Shown here piece by piece: positions 1 to 10,009 of a stretch of 64,000 nt of DNA. Made by a program: the position numbers and the translations under genes. Every line of letters starts with the position of its first letter. The first letter of the stretch is position 1. This DNA comes from Mycolicibacterium sediminis (GTDB taxonomy: Bacteria > Actinomycetota > Actinomycetes > Mycobacteriales > Mycobacteriaceae). The notes beneath the pieces are model-generated. The model was not told where the DNA came from. It searched no databases and worked only from the letters and a program-made list of their open reading frames with translations. Where the stretch lies: the NCBI RefSeq assembly GCF_010731735.1, contig NZ_AP022588.1, forward strand, positions 496,001-560,000, read 5' to 3'.

Positions 1-533
1 GTGTCGGGATCGGCGCGCAGCGCCACCCAGTCGGAGCCGCTGAAGGCGACCCGGTATCGCTTACCCCGGTAGATGGCGTCCGCCCCGGTCACGGGGACGC
101 GCACGACGTCGTCCGCCGCGGTGGGCTCCCCCGAGTGCGTGACCACCAGGGCGGTGCACGCGTCGTCGTAGGAGGCGACGAGGTGCGCCCTCAGCCTCGT
201 CAACGGCACCCCGTAGCTCCCGGCTTCGGTCGGCACGCCGCGAAACGGGTCGTCCGCATCCTGGTTGACGTCGGTCAGGAACTTCCACCAGCCAGAGTCG
301 TCCGTCGGGCCGAAGACGTTGGGCGCATCCGCCGGCGCGATCATGCAGCCGGTCTCGCCCTCGCGCTCCGACGTGTAGATCTGCAGCTTGCAGTTGGCAC
401 TCCGGAAGTAGCAGATCGCCAGACCGGCGCCGTCGGCATCGAGGCCCACGAAGGTGCCGTCGAACCGCAGACCGTACGTCGACAGGGTGCGGCCGACGAT
501 GCGATCGACCTCGCCTTCGAACGTGGACGTCAC
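1..533 (-). CDS. Unknown conserved-type protein, C-terminus outside window
   Basis: About 177 residues are readable before the gene runs off the left edge. I do not recognise the family. The frame opens just after an in-frame TGA, and the first start is a GTG at 533 with a GGAGGG ribosome site about 9 nt upstream, which fixes the start. The product is soluble-looking, acidic and mixed alpha/beta in composition. It has scattered cysteines (ICYF, NCKL, GCMIAP) and a Trp-Trp pair (SGWWKF), with no signal peptide or membrane segment. It is transcribed divergently from leuA. The overlapping frames on both strands in this stretch are arginine-rich and not protein-like. Function unknown. Confidence 0.6.
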   Translation of the reverse strand, partial: MTSTFEGEVDRIVGRTLSTYGLRFDGTFVGLDADGAGLAICYFRSANCKLQIYTSEREGETGCMIAPADAPNVFGPTDDSGWWKFLTDVNQDADDPFRGVPTEAGSYGVPLTRLRAHLVASYDDACTALVVTHSGEPTAADDVVRVPVTGADAIYRGKRYRVAFSGSDWVALRADPD

Positions 534-685
534 CGTTCACTCCCTCCGTCATACCGAGCACCGGCCATCACCAGTTTCCCCTCGACGCCGAACCGGACAG
601 TCACGTCGTTCAGGCGGCTGCCCAGCGACGTGACTCTCCAGTTCGGCGCGAAAGCCCGCCGTTTTGGCTCCGAACACCTCGGGAG

Positions 686-698
686 TAGAGTGTCACCC
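686..698 (+). promoter_or_regulatory. -10 box and start region of leuA leader transcript
   Basis: TAGAGT at 686-691 is a good TANNNT -10 hexamer. A GTG codon lies 7 nt further on at 699, the spacing seen at many other genes of this window. I infer that transcription starts at or very near 699 and that the leader is leaderless. Confidence 0.45.
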
Positions 699-740
699 GT
701 GCAGCGTGCGCTCCTCCTCGGACGCCGCGACGGAGTCTGA
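699..740 (+). CDS. Leucine-rich leader peptide of leuA (putative attenuator peptide)
   Basis: A 13-codon frame (GTG start, TGA stop) reads VQRALLLGRRDGV, with three consecutive CTC leucine codons. An alternative in-frame GTG at 690 would add three residues. It lies 80 nt upstream of leuA, and its last codons enter the left arm of a strong hairpin (725-763). A short peptide loaded with the end-product amino acid, overlapping a hairpin ahead of the first committed leucine enzyme, is the classic arrangement for ribosome-mediated attenuation. Leader-peptide control of leuA has been proposed for actinobacteria. Function here is inferred from layout only. Confidence 0.5.
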   Translation: MQRALLLGRRDGV

Positions 741-763
741 CTCGGACTGGCTCTCCGTCGCGG
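725..763 (+). promoter_or_regulatory. Hairpin in leuA leader (attenuator candidate)
   Basis: CGCGACGGAG at 726-735 pairs perfectly with CTCCGTCGCG at 753-762, and C725/G763 extends the stem to 11 bp around a 17-nt loop. The leader-peptide stop codon (738-740) lies in the loop, so a ribosome stalled on the Leu codons or at the stop would leave or block the stem. GAGT/ACTC and AGTC/GACT segments inside the loop offer competing pairings. There is no U-tract, as is common for mycobacterial terminators, so transcriptional and translational control cannot be separated. Confidence 0.5.
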
Positions 764-786
764 GTGTTCGCCATGCGCCGGTCTGA

Positions 787-2640
<1,854 letters not shown>

Positions 2641-2644
2641 CCGG

Positions 2645-3949
2645 TCAGGACGTCAGCCCGGTCCGCTGCGCCAGCCACGGCAGTTCCAGGGACAGGGCGG
2701 CCGTGAAGCAGTGCCAGTCGTGGGAGCCCGGCACCTCGTCGTAGCGGGTGGTCATTCCGGAGCCGGTGGCGGCGGCCAGCACCCGATGCGCGTCGTTGCG
2801 CGCATCGCGGTCGCCGGCACCGGCGACGAACCGGGCGGCGCTGCCCCGGAAGCTCCGCCCGTGCATCAAGTCGATCGGGTTGACGCGGGCGAACGCCGCG
2901 TCGCTGCCGCCGAACGCCTCCTTCACCGTGCGGTCGCGGGTGCCCAGGGTCGGCTCGCTCGATCCCGAGATGTCCAGGAACGTCGGGTAGACCTCGGGGT
3001 GGTTGGTGCCCAGCTGCAGCGCGCAGGTACCGCCGTACGAGGCGCCCGCGATGGCCCACGCCTGCGGATCGGGGTCGACGGTGAGGTGCTGGGCGACCCA
3101 GCGCGGCAGGTCCTTCACCAGATAGGTCGCCGCGTTGCCGCGCGGGCCGTCCACGCACAGCGGATCGGCGAACCGGCTGCCGGTGGCATCGGCCACCACC
3201 ACGACCGGTGCGAGGCCGTCGTGCTGGACGGCGAAGCGGTCCATGATCGACGCCAGCTTGCCCGCGCTGACCCAGTCGTCCGGATCACCGGGTTGGCCGG
3301 CCAGCAGCACCACCACCGGCAGTCTCGGACGCGGGTTGCTGAAGTACGCGGGCGGCAGGTACACCGCGGCCGGTCGCGCCGAGAACCCCGAGAGTGGGCC
3401 GGGGATCACCGCCGACGTCATCTTTCCGCGCAGTGACATCCCCTGCGGCGGCGTCCATTCCGATTCGATCGGGTCGGCGTCGGGCAGCACGCGCACGTCG
3501 TTGACGACGTCGGACAGCGCGATGTCGTCGTGGTGGGCGATTCCGAACAGGTCACCCGGCGTCAGGTAGGTCCCGTAGATGGCGTTGACCTGGTTGGCGC
3601 AGGCGGCGAAGACCACGAGTGCCGCGACCATCGAGAGCACGATGCCGCGCCGTGGTCGTCGCGCCGAGCGCGCCACCGCGAGCGCCACGGCGAGGAAGCC
3701 GGCGCCCACCCACGCGTAGATCGCCGGTGCCAGCTGATCGGGGAACAGCATCCACACCGCGCGGGCCATGTGATCGAGGACCGCGGTGGTGGCGACCGCG
3801 AACGCGAGGCACCCGATCACCTCGAGTGCCTTGGCCCAGGGCCGTCGGTCCGAGGTGAGGACGCGAACGAGGAGCCAGGCTCCGGCGGTCACGCCGAGGA
3901 CGGACAGCACGACGGGCACGGCACCGGTCAGCAGCGACCAATCCAGCAT
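2645..3949 (-). CDS. Membrane-anchored alpha/beta-hydrolase (esterase family)
   Basis: The 434-residue protein has four hydrophobic helices in the first ~140 residues (LLTGAVPVV..., ALEVIGCLAF..., AIYAWVGAGF..., IVLSMVAALV...). A long extracytoplasmic alpha/beta-hydrolase domain of the esterase-D/antigen-85-like type follows. The nucleophile elbow is GASYGG and a late SHDWHCF supplies the probable catalytic histidine. I chose the ATG at 3949 because an AGGAGGT ribosome site lies about 8 nt upstream; upstream in-frame codons would add an unlikely leader. It ends 5 bp after leuA, converging on it. Mycobacteria carry several such proteins, some linked to cell-wall lipid or mycolyl chemistry; the substrate here is unknown. 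Confidence 0.8.
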   Translation of the reverse strand: MLDWSLLTGAVPVVLSVLGVTAGAWLLVRVLTSDRRPWAKALEVIGCLAFAVATTAVLDHMARAVWMLFPDQLAPAIYAWVGAGFLAVALAVARSARRPRRGIVLSMVAALVVFAACANQVNAIYGTYLTPGDLFGIAHHDDIALSDVVNDVRVLPDADPIESEWTPPQGMSLRGKMTSAVIPGPLSGFSARPAAVYLPPAYFSNPRPRLPVVVLLAGQPGDPDDWVSAGKLASIMDRFAVQHDGLAPVVVVADATGSRFADPLCVDGPRGNAATYLVKDLPRWVAQHLTVDPDPQAWAIAGASYGGTCALQLGTNHPEVYPTFLDISGSSEPTLGTRDRTVKEAFGGSDAAFARVNPIDLMHGRSFRGSAARFVAGAGDRDARNDAHRVLAAATGSGMTTRYDEVPGSHDWHCFTAALSLELPWLAQRTGLTS

Positions 3950-4104
3950 CCCGAGCACCTCCTCTCCCGTGTCGACCCGACAGACCCATCCTGCCCGTGG
4001 TTTGCTGTGCACTGACTGGGAGTCCGAGGACCAGCTGCCTGTGAGTGCTCTGCGAACATGCCTCCCGGTCGCCTCGGCGACACTGCCGACGCCGCCGCGC
4101 GGGA

Positions 4105-4138
4105 TAGGGTCACGTCCGTGGTGACGGGTCGACGATGA
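4105..4138 (+). promoter_or_regulatory. -10 box with leaderless mini-ORF coupled to downstream gene
   Basis: TAGGGT at 4105-4110 is followed 7 nt later by a GTG at 4118. That frame is only six codons (VVTGRR) and its TGA at 4136-4138 overlaps the ATG at 4135 of the next gene as ATGA. I read this as a leaderless upstream mini-ORF that delivers terminating ribosomes to the 4135 start by translational coupling. No good ribosome site precedes 4135, which fits. Confidence 0.4.
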
Positions 4139-4986
4139 ACGCCCTGGCTACCGCGCGGTCGCGTCTCGAAGCGGCCTCGCGATCGGTCGCACGGGCGTCC
4201 GCCTCGCGGCCCGCGGCTGCCGCCCACGCCGCCCGCGACTTCGAACTCACCATGGCCCGTGCGCTGGCCGCCGAGATTCGCTGGGCGTTCACCCCGCCGC
4301 GTACCTGGCTGGTGGGAGTGCTCGCCAACCTCGCGCTGGCGGTGGTCTGGCTGACGGTGCAGCCGCTGACCGCGCACGGCCGCCACCAGGACTGGGTGAT
4401 CCTCGTCGGCACTTACTTCGCCTCGTTCGTCCTCGCCGACGTGACGACCACGAACCTGCTGGGCGCCGACCATCGCCGGGTCGGCGAGGCGTTGTCCAAC
4501 GGGGTGCCGCTGTGGCGGGTCCTGATCGTGAAGAACCTCGCGCTCGTCGTGCTGGTCGGTGCGCCCACCCTGGCGGCCGCCATGGCGTTGACGCTGTGGT
4601 TCGAGTCGCCTGCGCGCCTCGCGGTCACGATCCCGAACGTGGCGGTGCCCGTCGTGTCGTGGATCGGGCTGGGCAACGTGGTCTCGATCCTGCTCCCGGT
4701 GTCCGCGCAGCCGGTGCTCCGGCGGTGGCGCAGGCGCAACGATCGACGCGACACCACCCGGTGGCTGGCCTCGCTGACGCTGCCGTACGTCCTGTACTAC
4801 GTCGCGGACCCCATGGACGGCGTCGGGCACCGCTTCCTGTGGAGTCAGGCGCCGTCGGTGGTCGGGCCGGTGTTCGGCCGGGACACCAAGGGTTTCGTGC
4901 ACCTGGGCATCGCGGTCGCCGTGTGGCTGATCGGGACGGCCGTCGCGGTGGTGTGGGCGCATCGGCACCCGGTACGGCTGGAGTGA
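4135..4986 (+). CDS. Polytopic membrane protein of unknown function
   Basis: The product is 283 residues. A basic, alanine-rich N-terminal ~50 residues is followed by about six hydrophobic segments: WLVGVLANLALAVVWL, WVILVGTYFASFVLAD, VLIVKNLALVVLVGAPTLAAAMALT, VTIPNVAVPVVSWIGLG, LTLPYVLYYVAD and HLGIAVAVWLIGTAVAVVW. The shape resembles ABC-2 type permeases, but I see no signature and no ATPase beside it, so I leave the function open. The ATG at 4135 overlaps the stop of a mini-ORF. The gene ends 4 bp before the convergent mutarotase gene. Confidence 0.7.
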   Translation: MNALATARSRLEAASRSVARASASRPAAAAHAARDFELTMARALAAEIRWAFTPPRTWLVGVLANLALAVVWLTVQPLTAHGRHQDWVILVGTYFASFVLADVTTTNLLGADHRRVGEALSNGVPLWRVLIVKNLALVVLVGAPTLAAAMALTLWFESPARLAVTIPNVAVPVVSWIGLGNVVSILLPVSAQPVLRRWRRRNDRRDTTRWLASLTLPYVLYYVADPMDGVGHRFLWSQAPSVVGPVFGRDTKGFVHLGIAVAVWLIGTAVAVVWAHRHPVRLE

Positions 4987-4990
4987 CGCG

Positions 4991-5956
4991 TCAGCACGCG
5001 GTGAAGTCGAAGCGCACCGTGCTGGTGTAGTCCTCACCCGGACGCAATTCGACGGACGGGAAGTGACGGTGGTTGGGGGCGTCCGGGAAGTGCTGGGCCT
5101 CGAGCGCCACCCCGGCACCGGCACGGTACGCGCCACCGGCGCCCTTCGCCGTGGCACCCCCGAGGTGCCCGCCCGCGTACACCTGCAGGCCGGGCTGGTC
5201 GGTGGTGACGGCCATCCGGCGCCCGCTGCGCGGGTCGACCAGCACGGCGACCTCCCTGGTACCCACCCCGTCGAGCACCCAGGTGTGGTCGATGTCGACG
5301 CCTCGCCCCCCGATCGGCGCGGGCGTCCGGAAGTCGAACGGCGTCCCCGCCACCGCGCGGACCTCACCGGTGGGCAGCACCGCCTCGTCGACCGGCAGGT
5401 ACGACGAACCCCGCACCTGGAGTGAGTGATCCGCGACGGTGCCTGCGTCGTGCCCGGCCAGGTTGACGTACGTGTGGTGGACGACGTTGACGATGGTGGG
5501 GGCGTCGGTGGTCGCGTGGACGTCGACGCTCAGGGTCGTCCCGGCGAGCCGGTAGGTTGCGCTGACGGTCAGCGTTCCCGGGTAGCCCTCCTCACCGTCC
5601 GGGGAGACGCGCGAGAAGGTCACCTCACCGACATCCTCGCGGGACGTCTCCCAGACCATCCGGTCGAACCCGCGGGAGCCGCCGTGCAGGTGGTTGTCGC
5701 CCTCGTTGCGGCTCAATTGAATCGAACGGCCGTCGATCTCGACGACGCCGTCGCGAATCCGGTTGGCGCAGCGCCCTACCATCGCACCCATGTAGGTGTC
5801 GTCGGTGGCGACGTCGGCCGCCGGGCGGGCCAGGACGACGTCGGCGAGCACGCCGTTCGCGTCCGGCACGTGCAGTTCGAGCAGTCGCGCACCGAGGTCG
5901 GTGAGCACCGCCGTGCAGCTGCTGCTGGTGAGGGTGATCCGCCGGGCGTCGGTCAT
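4991..5956 (-). CDS. Aldose 1-epimerase (galactose mutarotase)
   Basis: This enzyme interconverts alpha and beta anomers of galactose or related hexoses before phosphorylation. The 321-residue protein shows family landmarks: GRCANRI near residue 70, HLHGG near residue 98, the VHHTYVNL segment holding the second catalytic histidine, DHTWVL, and QVYAGG followed by the C-terminal VALEAQHFPDAPNH with the catalytic Glu. The ATG at 5956 lies 7 nt after the stop of the preceding small membrane protein. It is the last gene of a three-gene leftward unit with the sodium symporter, which points to uptake and mutarotation of galactose. Confidence 0.9.
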   Translation of the reverse strand: MTDARRITLTSSSCTAVLTDLGARLLELHVPDANGVLADVVLARPAADVATDDTYMGAMVGRCANRIRDGVVEIDGRSIQLSRNEGDNHLHGGSRGFDRMVWETSREDVGEVTFSRVSPDGEEGYPGTLTVSATYRLAGTTLSVDVHATTDAPTIVNVVHHTYVNLAGHDAGTVADHSLQVRGSSYLPVDEAVLPTGEVRAVAGTPFDFRTPAPIGGRGVDIDHTWVLDGVGTREVAVLVDPRSGRRMAVTTDQPGLQVYAGGHLGGATAKGAGGAYRAGAGVALEAQHFPDAPNHRHFPSVELRPGEDYTSTVRFDFTAC

Positions 5957-5963
5957 CAACGAA

Positions 5964-6269
5964 TCACGTTGTCTGCGTATGCTCCTCGGCAGTGTCCGGC
6001 TCGTCGGGCACCACCGGCCGCAGCAGCGCCCACGCGAAGAACAGCCCTGCCACGGCGAGCAGGACCAACCCCACCCACCAGTTCGCGTCGGTGCCGATGT
6101 AGAGGTCGGTGCGGTTGCGTTCGGCCGCGGGATCGGAGTGCTCGGACAGGAGTTGAGGGAAGACCCCGGCAAGGGTCAGGAGTAGGCCGTAGATGCCCAG
6201 GAGGGCACCGATGATGTTGCGGATGTCGAAGAGGCGGAACCGCGACTGGGGTGTGGAGGGGTCGGACAT
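5964..6269 (-). CDS. Small two-helix membrane protein downstream of symporter
   Basis: This 101-residue protein has two hydrophobic helices: NIIGALLGIYGLLLTLAGVF near residues 19-38 and WWVGLVLLAVAGLFFAWALL near residues 64-83. The C-terminal tail is acidic. It lies 15 nt after the symporter and 7 nt before the mutarotase, so it is surely cotranscribed with both. Small two-helix proteins of this type are often encoded beside sodium:solute symporters and may be accessory subunits, but no function is established from sequence. Confidence 0.75.
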   Translation of the reverse strand: MSDPSTPQSRFRLFDIRNIIGALLGIYGLLLTLAGVFPQLLSEHSDPAAERNRTDLYIGTDANWWVGLVLLAVAGLFFAWALLRPVVPDEPDTAEEHTQTT

Positions 6270-6284
6270 CGATTCTCCCGGGGG

Positions 6285-7991
6285 TCAGTGGAAGAGCAGG
6301 TTGAGGGCGATGACGAGGACGAGTGCGACGCTGGCGAGTGGAACGGCCTTCTGGTACCACGCCTTTCCGGCACCGTCCGGATCGCGGAAGATGTCGACGT
6401 CGGTCTGGGAGTAGACCAGGCCCGCCAGTTCGGCGACGGGCTTCGGCTGGGTCACCATGGTGACCGCGACGCTGACGACGATGTCGACGACGAACGCCGC
6501 CGATGCCGCGACGAACGGCACGCCCTGCCCGGGCAGGTTGATCACGCCCGCCTCGCCGAGGAGGAAGACGCCGATCGCGGACAGCGTGCCGGCGACAAGA
6601 CCCATCCAGCCCGCCGTCGGGGTCATCCGCTTCCAGAACATGCCGAGGATGAACGTCGCGAACAGCGGGGCGTTGAAGAACCCGAACAGCGTCTGCAGGT
6701 AGTCCATCAGGTTGGAGTAGCCGGCCGCGATCAGCGCGGTGAAGATTGCGAGCACCGTGGCCGCGACCGTCGCGATCCGACCGACCCCGATGTAGTAGCC
6801 GTCCGGGCGGTCCTTGACGAGGTAGGTCTGCCAGATGTCGTAGCTGAACACGGTGTTGAAGGCGGAGATGTTGGCCGCCATGCCCGCCATGAACGACGCG
6901 AGCAGGCCTGCGATCGCGACGCCGAGCAGCCCGTTGGGCAGGATGTCGCGGATCATCAACAGCATCGCGTCGTTGTAGGTGATGTCCCCCGTGCCGGCCG
7001 ACTTGAAGTCGATCATGTCGCCGATCGCGGCAGCGGCGATCATGCCGGGCAGCACGACGACGAAGGGGATGAACATCTTCGGGAACGCCGCGATGATCGG
7101 CGCGCGGCGGGCCGACGACATCGAGTCCGATGCCATCGCGCGCTGCACCTCGACGAAGTTCGTCGTCCAGTACCCGAACGACAGCACGAAGCCCAACCCG
7201 AAGACGATGCCCACCACCGACCACACCGGACTGTCGAAGCCGCTGAGCGCCTCCCCCGGCCAGGTGTTCAGCTGCTCGTTCACCGATGCCGTGACCGTGC
7301 CGTCGGAGACGGTGTCGATCAGCTTGTCCTTCAGCCCGTTCCAGCCTCCCACCTTGATCAGCCCGAAGATGGTCAGCGGGACGAGGGCGGCGACGATGAC
7401 GAAGAACTGCAGTACCTCGTTGTAGATGGCCGCCGACAGACCGCCGAGCGCGGTGTAGGTCAGCACGATCACGGCGGCGACGATCAGCGACAGCCACCGG
7501 TTCCAGCCCAGCAGCACGTTGATGACGGTGGCCAGCAGGAAGAGGTTGACGCCGGCGATGAGGACCTGCGCGACGGCGAAGCTGATCGCGTTGACCAGGT
7601 GGGCGCCGGGCCCGAAGCGTCTGCGCATGAACTCCGGCACGCTGCGCACCTTGGAGCCGTAGTAGAACGGCATCATCACGACGCCCAGGAACAGCATCGC
7701 TGGAACGGCGCCGATCCAGTAGTAGTGCATGGTCGACAGGCCGATCTGGGCGCCGTTGGCCGCCATGCCCATGATCTCGACAGCGCCGAGGTTGGCCGAG
7801 ACGAACGCGAGGCCGGTCACCCAGGCGGGCAGTTTTCGTCCGGACAGGAAGAAGTCGAGGCTGGTGGATATCTGGGTGCGGGCGATGTAGCCGATGCCCA
7901 GCACGAAGACGAAGTAGATGGCGATCAGCGAGTAGTCGAGAAAACCGACGTTCAGGCGCAATACGGATTCGGCGACCAGGGTGCTGGTCAT
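6285..7991 (-). CDS. Sodium:solute symporter (SSS family, probable galactose/glucose importer)
   Basis: A 568-residue polytopic protein with about 13-14 transmembrane segments. SSS features include SLDFFLSGRKLPAWVTGLAFVSANLG near residues 43-68, the YTALGGLSAAIYNEVLQF segment and the SFMAGMAANISAFNTVFSYDIWQ segment around the sodium site. The overall form resembles the vSGLT/sugar branch of the family, and the linkage to mutarotase and galTK makes galactose the most likely substrate. The ATG at 7991 follows an AAGGAGT ribosome site. The gene is divergent from the deoR-type regulator, which probably controls it through the shared 138-bp promoter region. Confidence 0.9.
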   Translation of the reverse strand: MTSTLVAESVLRLNVGFLDYSLIAIYFVFVLGIGYIARTQISTSLDFFLSGRKLPAWVTGLAFVSANLGAVEIMGMAANGAQIGLSTMHYYWIGAVPAMLFLGVVMMPFYYGSKVRSVPEFMRRRFGPGAHLVNAISFAVAQVLIAGVNLFLLATVINVLLGWNRWLSLIVAAVIVLTYTALGGLSAAIYNEVLQFFVIVAALVPLTIFGLIKVGGWNGLKDKLIDTVSDGTVTASVNEQLNTWPGEALSGFDSPVWSVVGIVFGLGFVLSFGYWTTNFVEVQRAMASDSMSSARRAPIIAAFPKMFIPFVVVLPGMIAAAAIGDMIDFKSAGTGDITYNDAMLLMIRDILPNGLLGVAIAGLLASFMAGMAANISAFNTVFSYDIWQTYLVKDRPDGYYIGVGRIATVAATVLAIFTALIAAGYSNLMDYLQTLFGFFNAPLFATFILGMFWKRMTPTAGWMGLVAGTLSAIGVFLLGEAGVINLPGQGVPFVAASAAFVVDIVVSVAVTMVTQPKPVAELAGLVYSQTDVDIFRDPDGAGKAWYQKAVPLASVALVLVIALNLLFH

Positions 7992-8028
7992 GGGTCAACT
8001 CCTTCGGTGGAGTGCGTGCGTCACAGAT

Positions 8029-8102
8029 TCAAACAGGAACCCGCAGAAAGTAACAGTCCTGACCCGCAGAACCGTCAAGAACGGGTCCCGTTGTTTGATA
8101 AT
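8029..8102. promoter_or_regulatory. Divergent gal promoter with DeoR-type operator arms
   Basis: TCAAACAGGAACCCG (8029-8043) is mirrored by CGGGTCCCGTTGTTTGA (8082-8098), an inverted pair sharing TCAAACA and GG-ACCCG with a 2-nt indel. A direct repeat ACCCGCAGAA occurs at 8039-8048 and 8062-8071, 23 bp apart. GATAAT at 8097-8102 is a probable -10 box for deoR-galTK and lies against the right operator arm. I infer binding by the adjacent DeoR-family repressor and joint control of both divergent units. Confidence 0.5.
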
Positions 8103-8129
8103 GTGCGAATCCCACTAGCGGAGGAACCC

Positions 8130-8915
8130 ATGCTCGCTGCTGAACGCCGCGCCGCGATCCTGCGCACGCTGCAGGCCGGCGGGTCCGTGCGCGTCGCCGA
8201 CCTCGCCTTCGATCTCGACGTGTCCGAGATGACCGTGCGTCGCGACCTCGACTCGCTCGACGCCCAGAGCCTGCTCCGCAAGGTGCATGGCGGCGCGGTG
8301 CCACGACACAATCGCGGTGAGGAACCGTGGTCGTCGGTGAAGGCCTCGCAGCAGCGCGCGGAGAAGGCGGCGATCGCCCGTGCGGCCGCCGGCACCGTCG
8401 AGGACGGCATGACGATCGCCCTCAGCGCGGGAACCACCACCACCGAACTCGCTCGCCTGCTGCGCCACCGGCCGAGCATCACGGTCATCACCAACTCGCT
8501 CAGCGTGTTCGCCGCGCTGACCGATCCGGCGGGCGGCGACACCGCGACGCCCCAGACCTACCTGAGCGGCGGCGTGCGTACCCCGTCGGACGCCCTGGTC
8601 GGTCCGGTCGCCGACACCACGATCGCCTCGTTTCGGGTCGACGCCACCTACCTCGGTGTCCACGGATTCGATCCACGAGTGGGGCTGACCTCACCCAATG
8701 TCAGCGAGGCACAGGTGAATCGGACGCTCATCGACATCGGGGCCCGCCTCGTGGTGCTGGCCGATCACACCAAGTACGGGGAGATCGGCACCAACGTCTT
8801 CGCCAGGCTGAACCGGGTGGACACGCTGATCGTCGACGACGGCCTGGCCGAGACCGACCGTGCGGTCGTCGCCGCCGAGGTGGGCGAACTCCGAGTCGCC
8901 GACGTGGTCTCGTGA
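8130..8915 (+). CDS. DeoR-family transcriptional repressor of the gal cluster
   Basis: A 261-residue protein. The N-terminal DeoR helix-turn-helix ([21 protein letters not shown], residues ~20-40) is followed by the family signature [10 protein letters not shown]. The C-terminal sugar-phosphate-sensing DeoRC domain contains [25 protein letters not shown] and VLADHTKYG. The ATG at 8130 has GCGGAGGAA 5 nt upstream. Its GTGA overlap with galT and its divergence from the symporter make it the likely local regulator, sensing a galactose-derived phosphate; the actual inducer is not visible. Confidence 0.9.
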   Translation: MLAAERRAAILRTLQAGGSVRVADLAFDLDVSEMTVRRDLDSLDAQSLLRKVHGGAVPRHNRGEEPWSSVKASQQRAEKAAIARAAAGTVEDGMTIALSAGTTTTELARLLRHRPSITVITNSLSVFAALTDPAGGDTATPQTYLSGGVRTPSDALVGPVADTTIASFRVDATYLGVHGFDPRVGLTSPNVSEAQVNRTLIDIGARLVVLADHTKYGEIGTNVFARLNRVDTLIVDDGLAETDRAVVAAEVGELRVADVVS

Positions 8916-10009
8916 CCGAGCCCCTGCACTGGACGCTGGCCGATGGCCGCGACGAGTTCTTCTTCGCGCTGCCAGGCCATTCCGCGTCACCGGTGCCCGA
9001 CCGCCGCCCACTTCCCCCGCGGGTCGAGAAATCGTCGCAGGTGCGGTTCGACCGCCAGACCGGCCAGTGGGTGATCATCGCCGCGCTGCGCCAGGACCGC
9101 ACGTACAAGCCGCCGCCCGACCAGTGCCCACTCTGCCCGGGCCCGTCGGGCGACCGCAGCGAGATCCCGGCGCCCGCCTACGACGTCGTGGTGTTCGAGA
9201 ACCGCTTCCCGAGCCTGTCCGGCGCCGACGCCCACACCCCGTTCGCCCTGCCCGACGAGGACGGCGGAGGGTTCATCGCGGCACCGGGCCACGGCCGCTG
9301 CGAGGTGATCTGCTTCTCCAGCGATCACGACGCGTCGTTCGCCCAGCTCAGCCCGTCCCACGCCCGCCTGGTGGTCGACGCGTGGCAGCATCGCACTGCG
9401 GACATGTTGTCGCGCAACGGCATCGAGCAGGTCTTCTGCTTCGAGAACCGCGGCGAGGACATCGGCGTCACGCTCACCCATCCGCACGGTCAAATCTACG
9501 GGTACCCGTTCCTCACCCCGCGCACCGCGACCGTCCTGCGCCAGGCCGACGCACACCACCGTCGCACCGGCGGCAACATGTTCGCCGACATCCTGGCCAC
9601 CGAGGTCGCCGACGGCAGCCGCGTCATCGCGCGCAACGATTGGTTCACCGCGTTCGTCCCCTTCGCGGCACGGTGGCCGGTCGAGGTGCACGTCTACCCG
9701 AATCGACTGGTGCCCAATTTGATCGGTCTCACCGATGCCGAACGGGACGCGTTCGCCGAGATCTACCTCGACGTGCTCGGCCGCTTCGACCGGCTCTACC
9801 CGACTCCCCTGCCCTACATCTCGGCGCTGCACCAGTACACCGGTGTGGGTGCGCAGCGGGAGGGCTACTTCCACGTGGAGCTGATGTCGATCCGCCGCAG
9901 TGCGACGAAGCTGAAGTTCCTCGCCGGCTCCGAGTCGGCGATGGACGCCTACATCAGCGACGTCACCCCCGAGGCCGTCGCCCAGAGACTTCGGGAGGTC
10001 GCACCGTGA
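8912..10009 (+). CDS. galT: Galactose-1-phosphate uridylyltransferase
   Basis: The Leloir-pathway step exchanging galactose-1-phosphate and UDP-glucose. The 365-residue product has the zinc-type CPLCPG pair, the FENRFPSL segment, the nucleophile motif [11 protein letters not shown] (His-Pro-His) near residue 190 and a C-terminal HVELMS-type second histidine region. The GTG start at 8912 overlaps the deoR stop as GTGA, and the end overlaps galK the same way, so the three genes are translationally coupled. There is no galE in the cluster; UDP-glucose 4-epimerase must come from elsewhere. Confidence 0.96.
   Translation: MTEPLHWTLADGRDEFFFALPGHSASPVPDRRPLPPRVEKSSQVRFDRQTGQWVIIAALRQDRTYKPPPDQCPLCPGPSGDRSEIPAPAYDVVVFENRFPSLSGADAHTPFALPDEDGGGFIAAPGHGRCEVICFSSDHDASFAQLSPSHARLVVDAWQHRTADMLSRNGIEQVFCFENRGEDIGVTLTHPHGQIYGYPFLTPRTATVLRQADAHHRRTGGNMFADILATEVADGSRVIARNDWFTAFVPFAARWPVEVHVYPNRLVPNLIGLTDAERDAFAEIYLDVLGRFDRLYPTPLPYISALHQYTGVGAQREGYFHVELMSIRRSATKLKFLAGSESAMDAYISDVTPEAVAQRLREVAP

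Noticed and set aside
6288..8129. Very long rightward open frame upstream of and in frame with the deoR gene
   Set aside because: It is antisense to the symporter and has His/Arg/Asp-rich shadow composition; the ATG at 8130 has a good ribosome site and begins the conserved domain.
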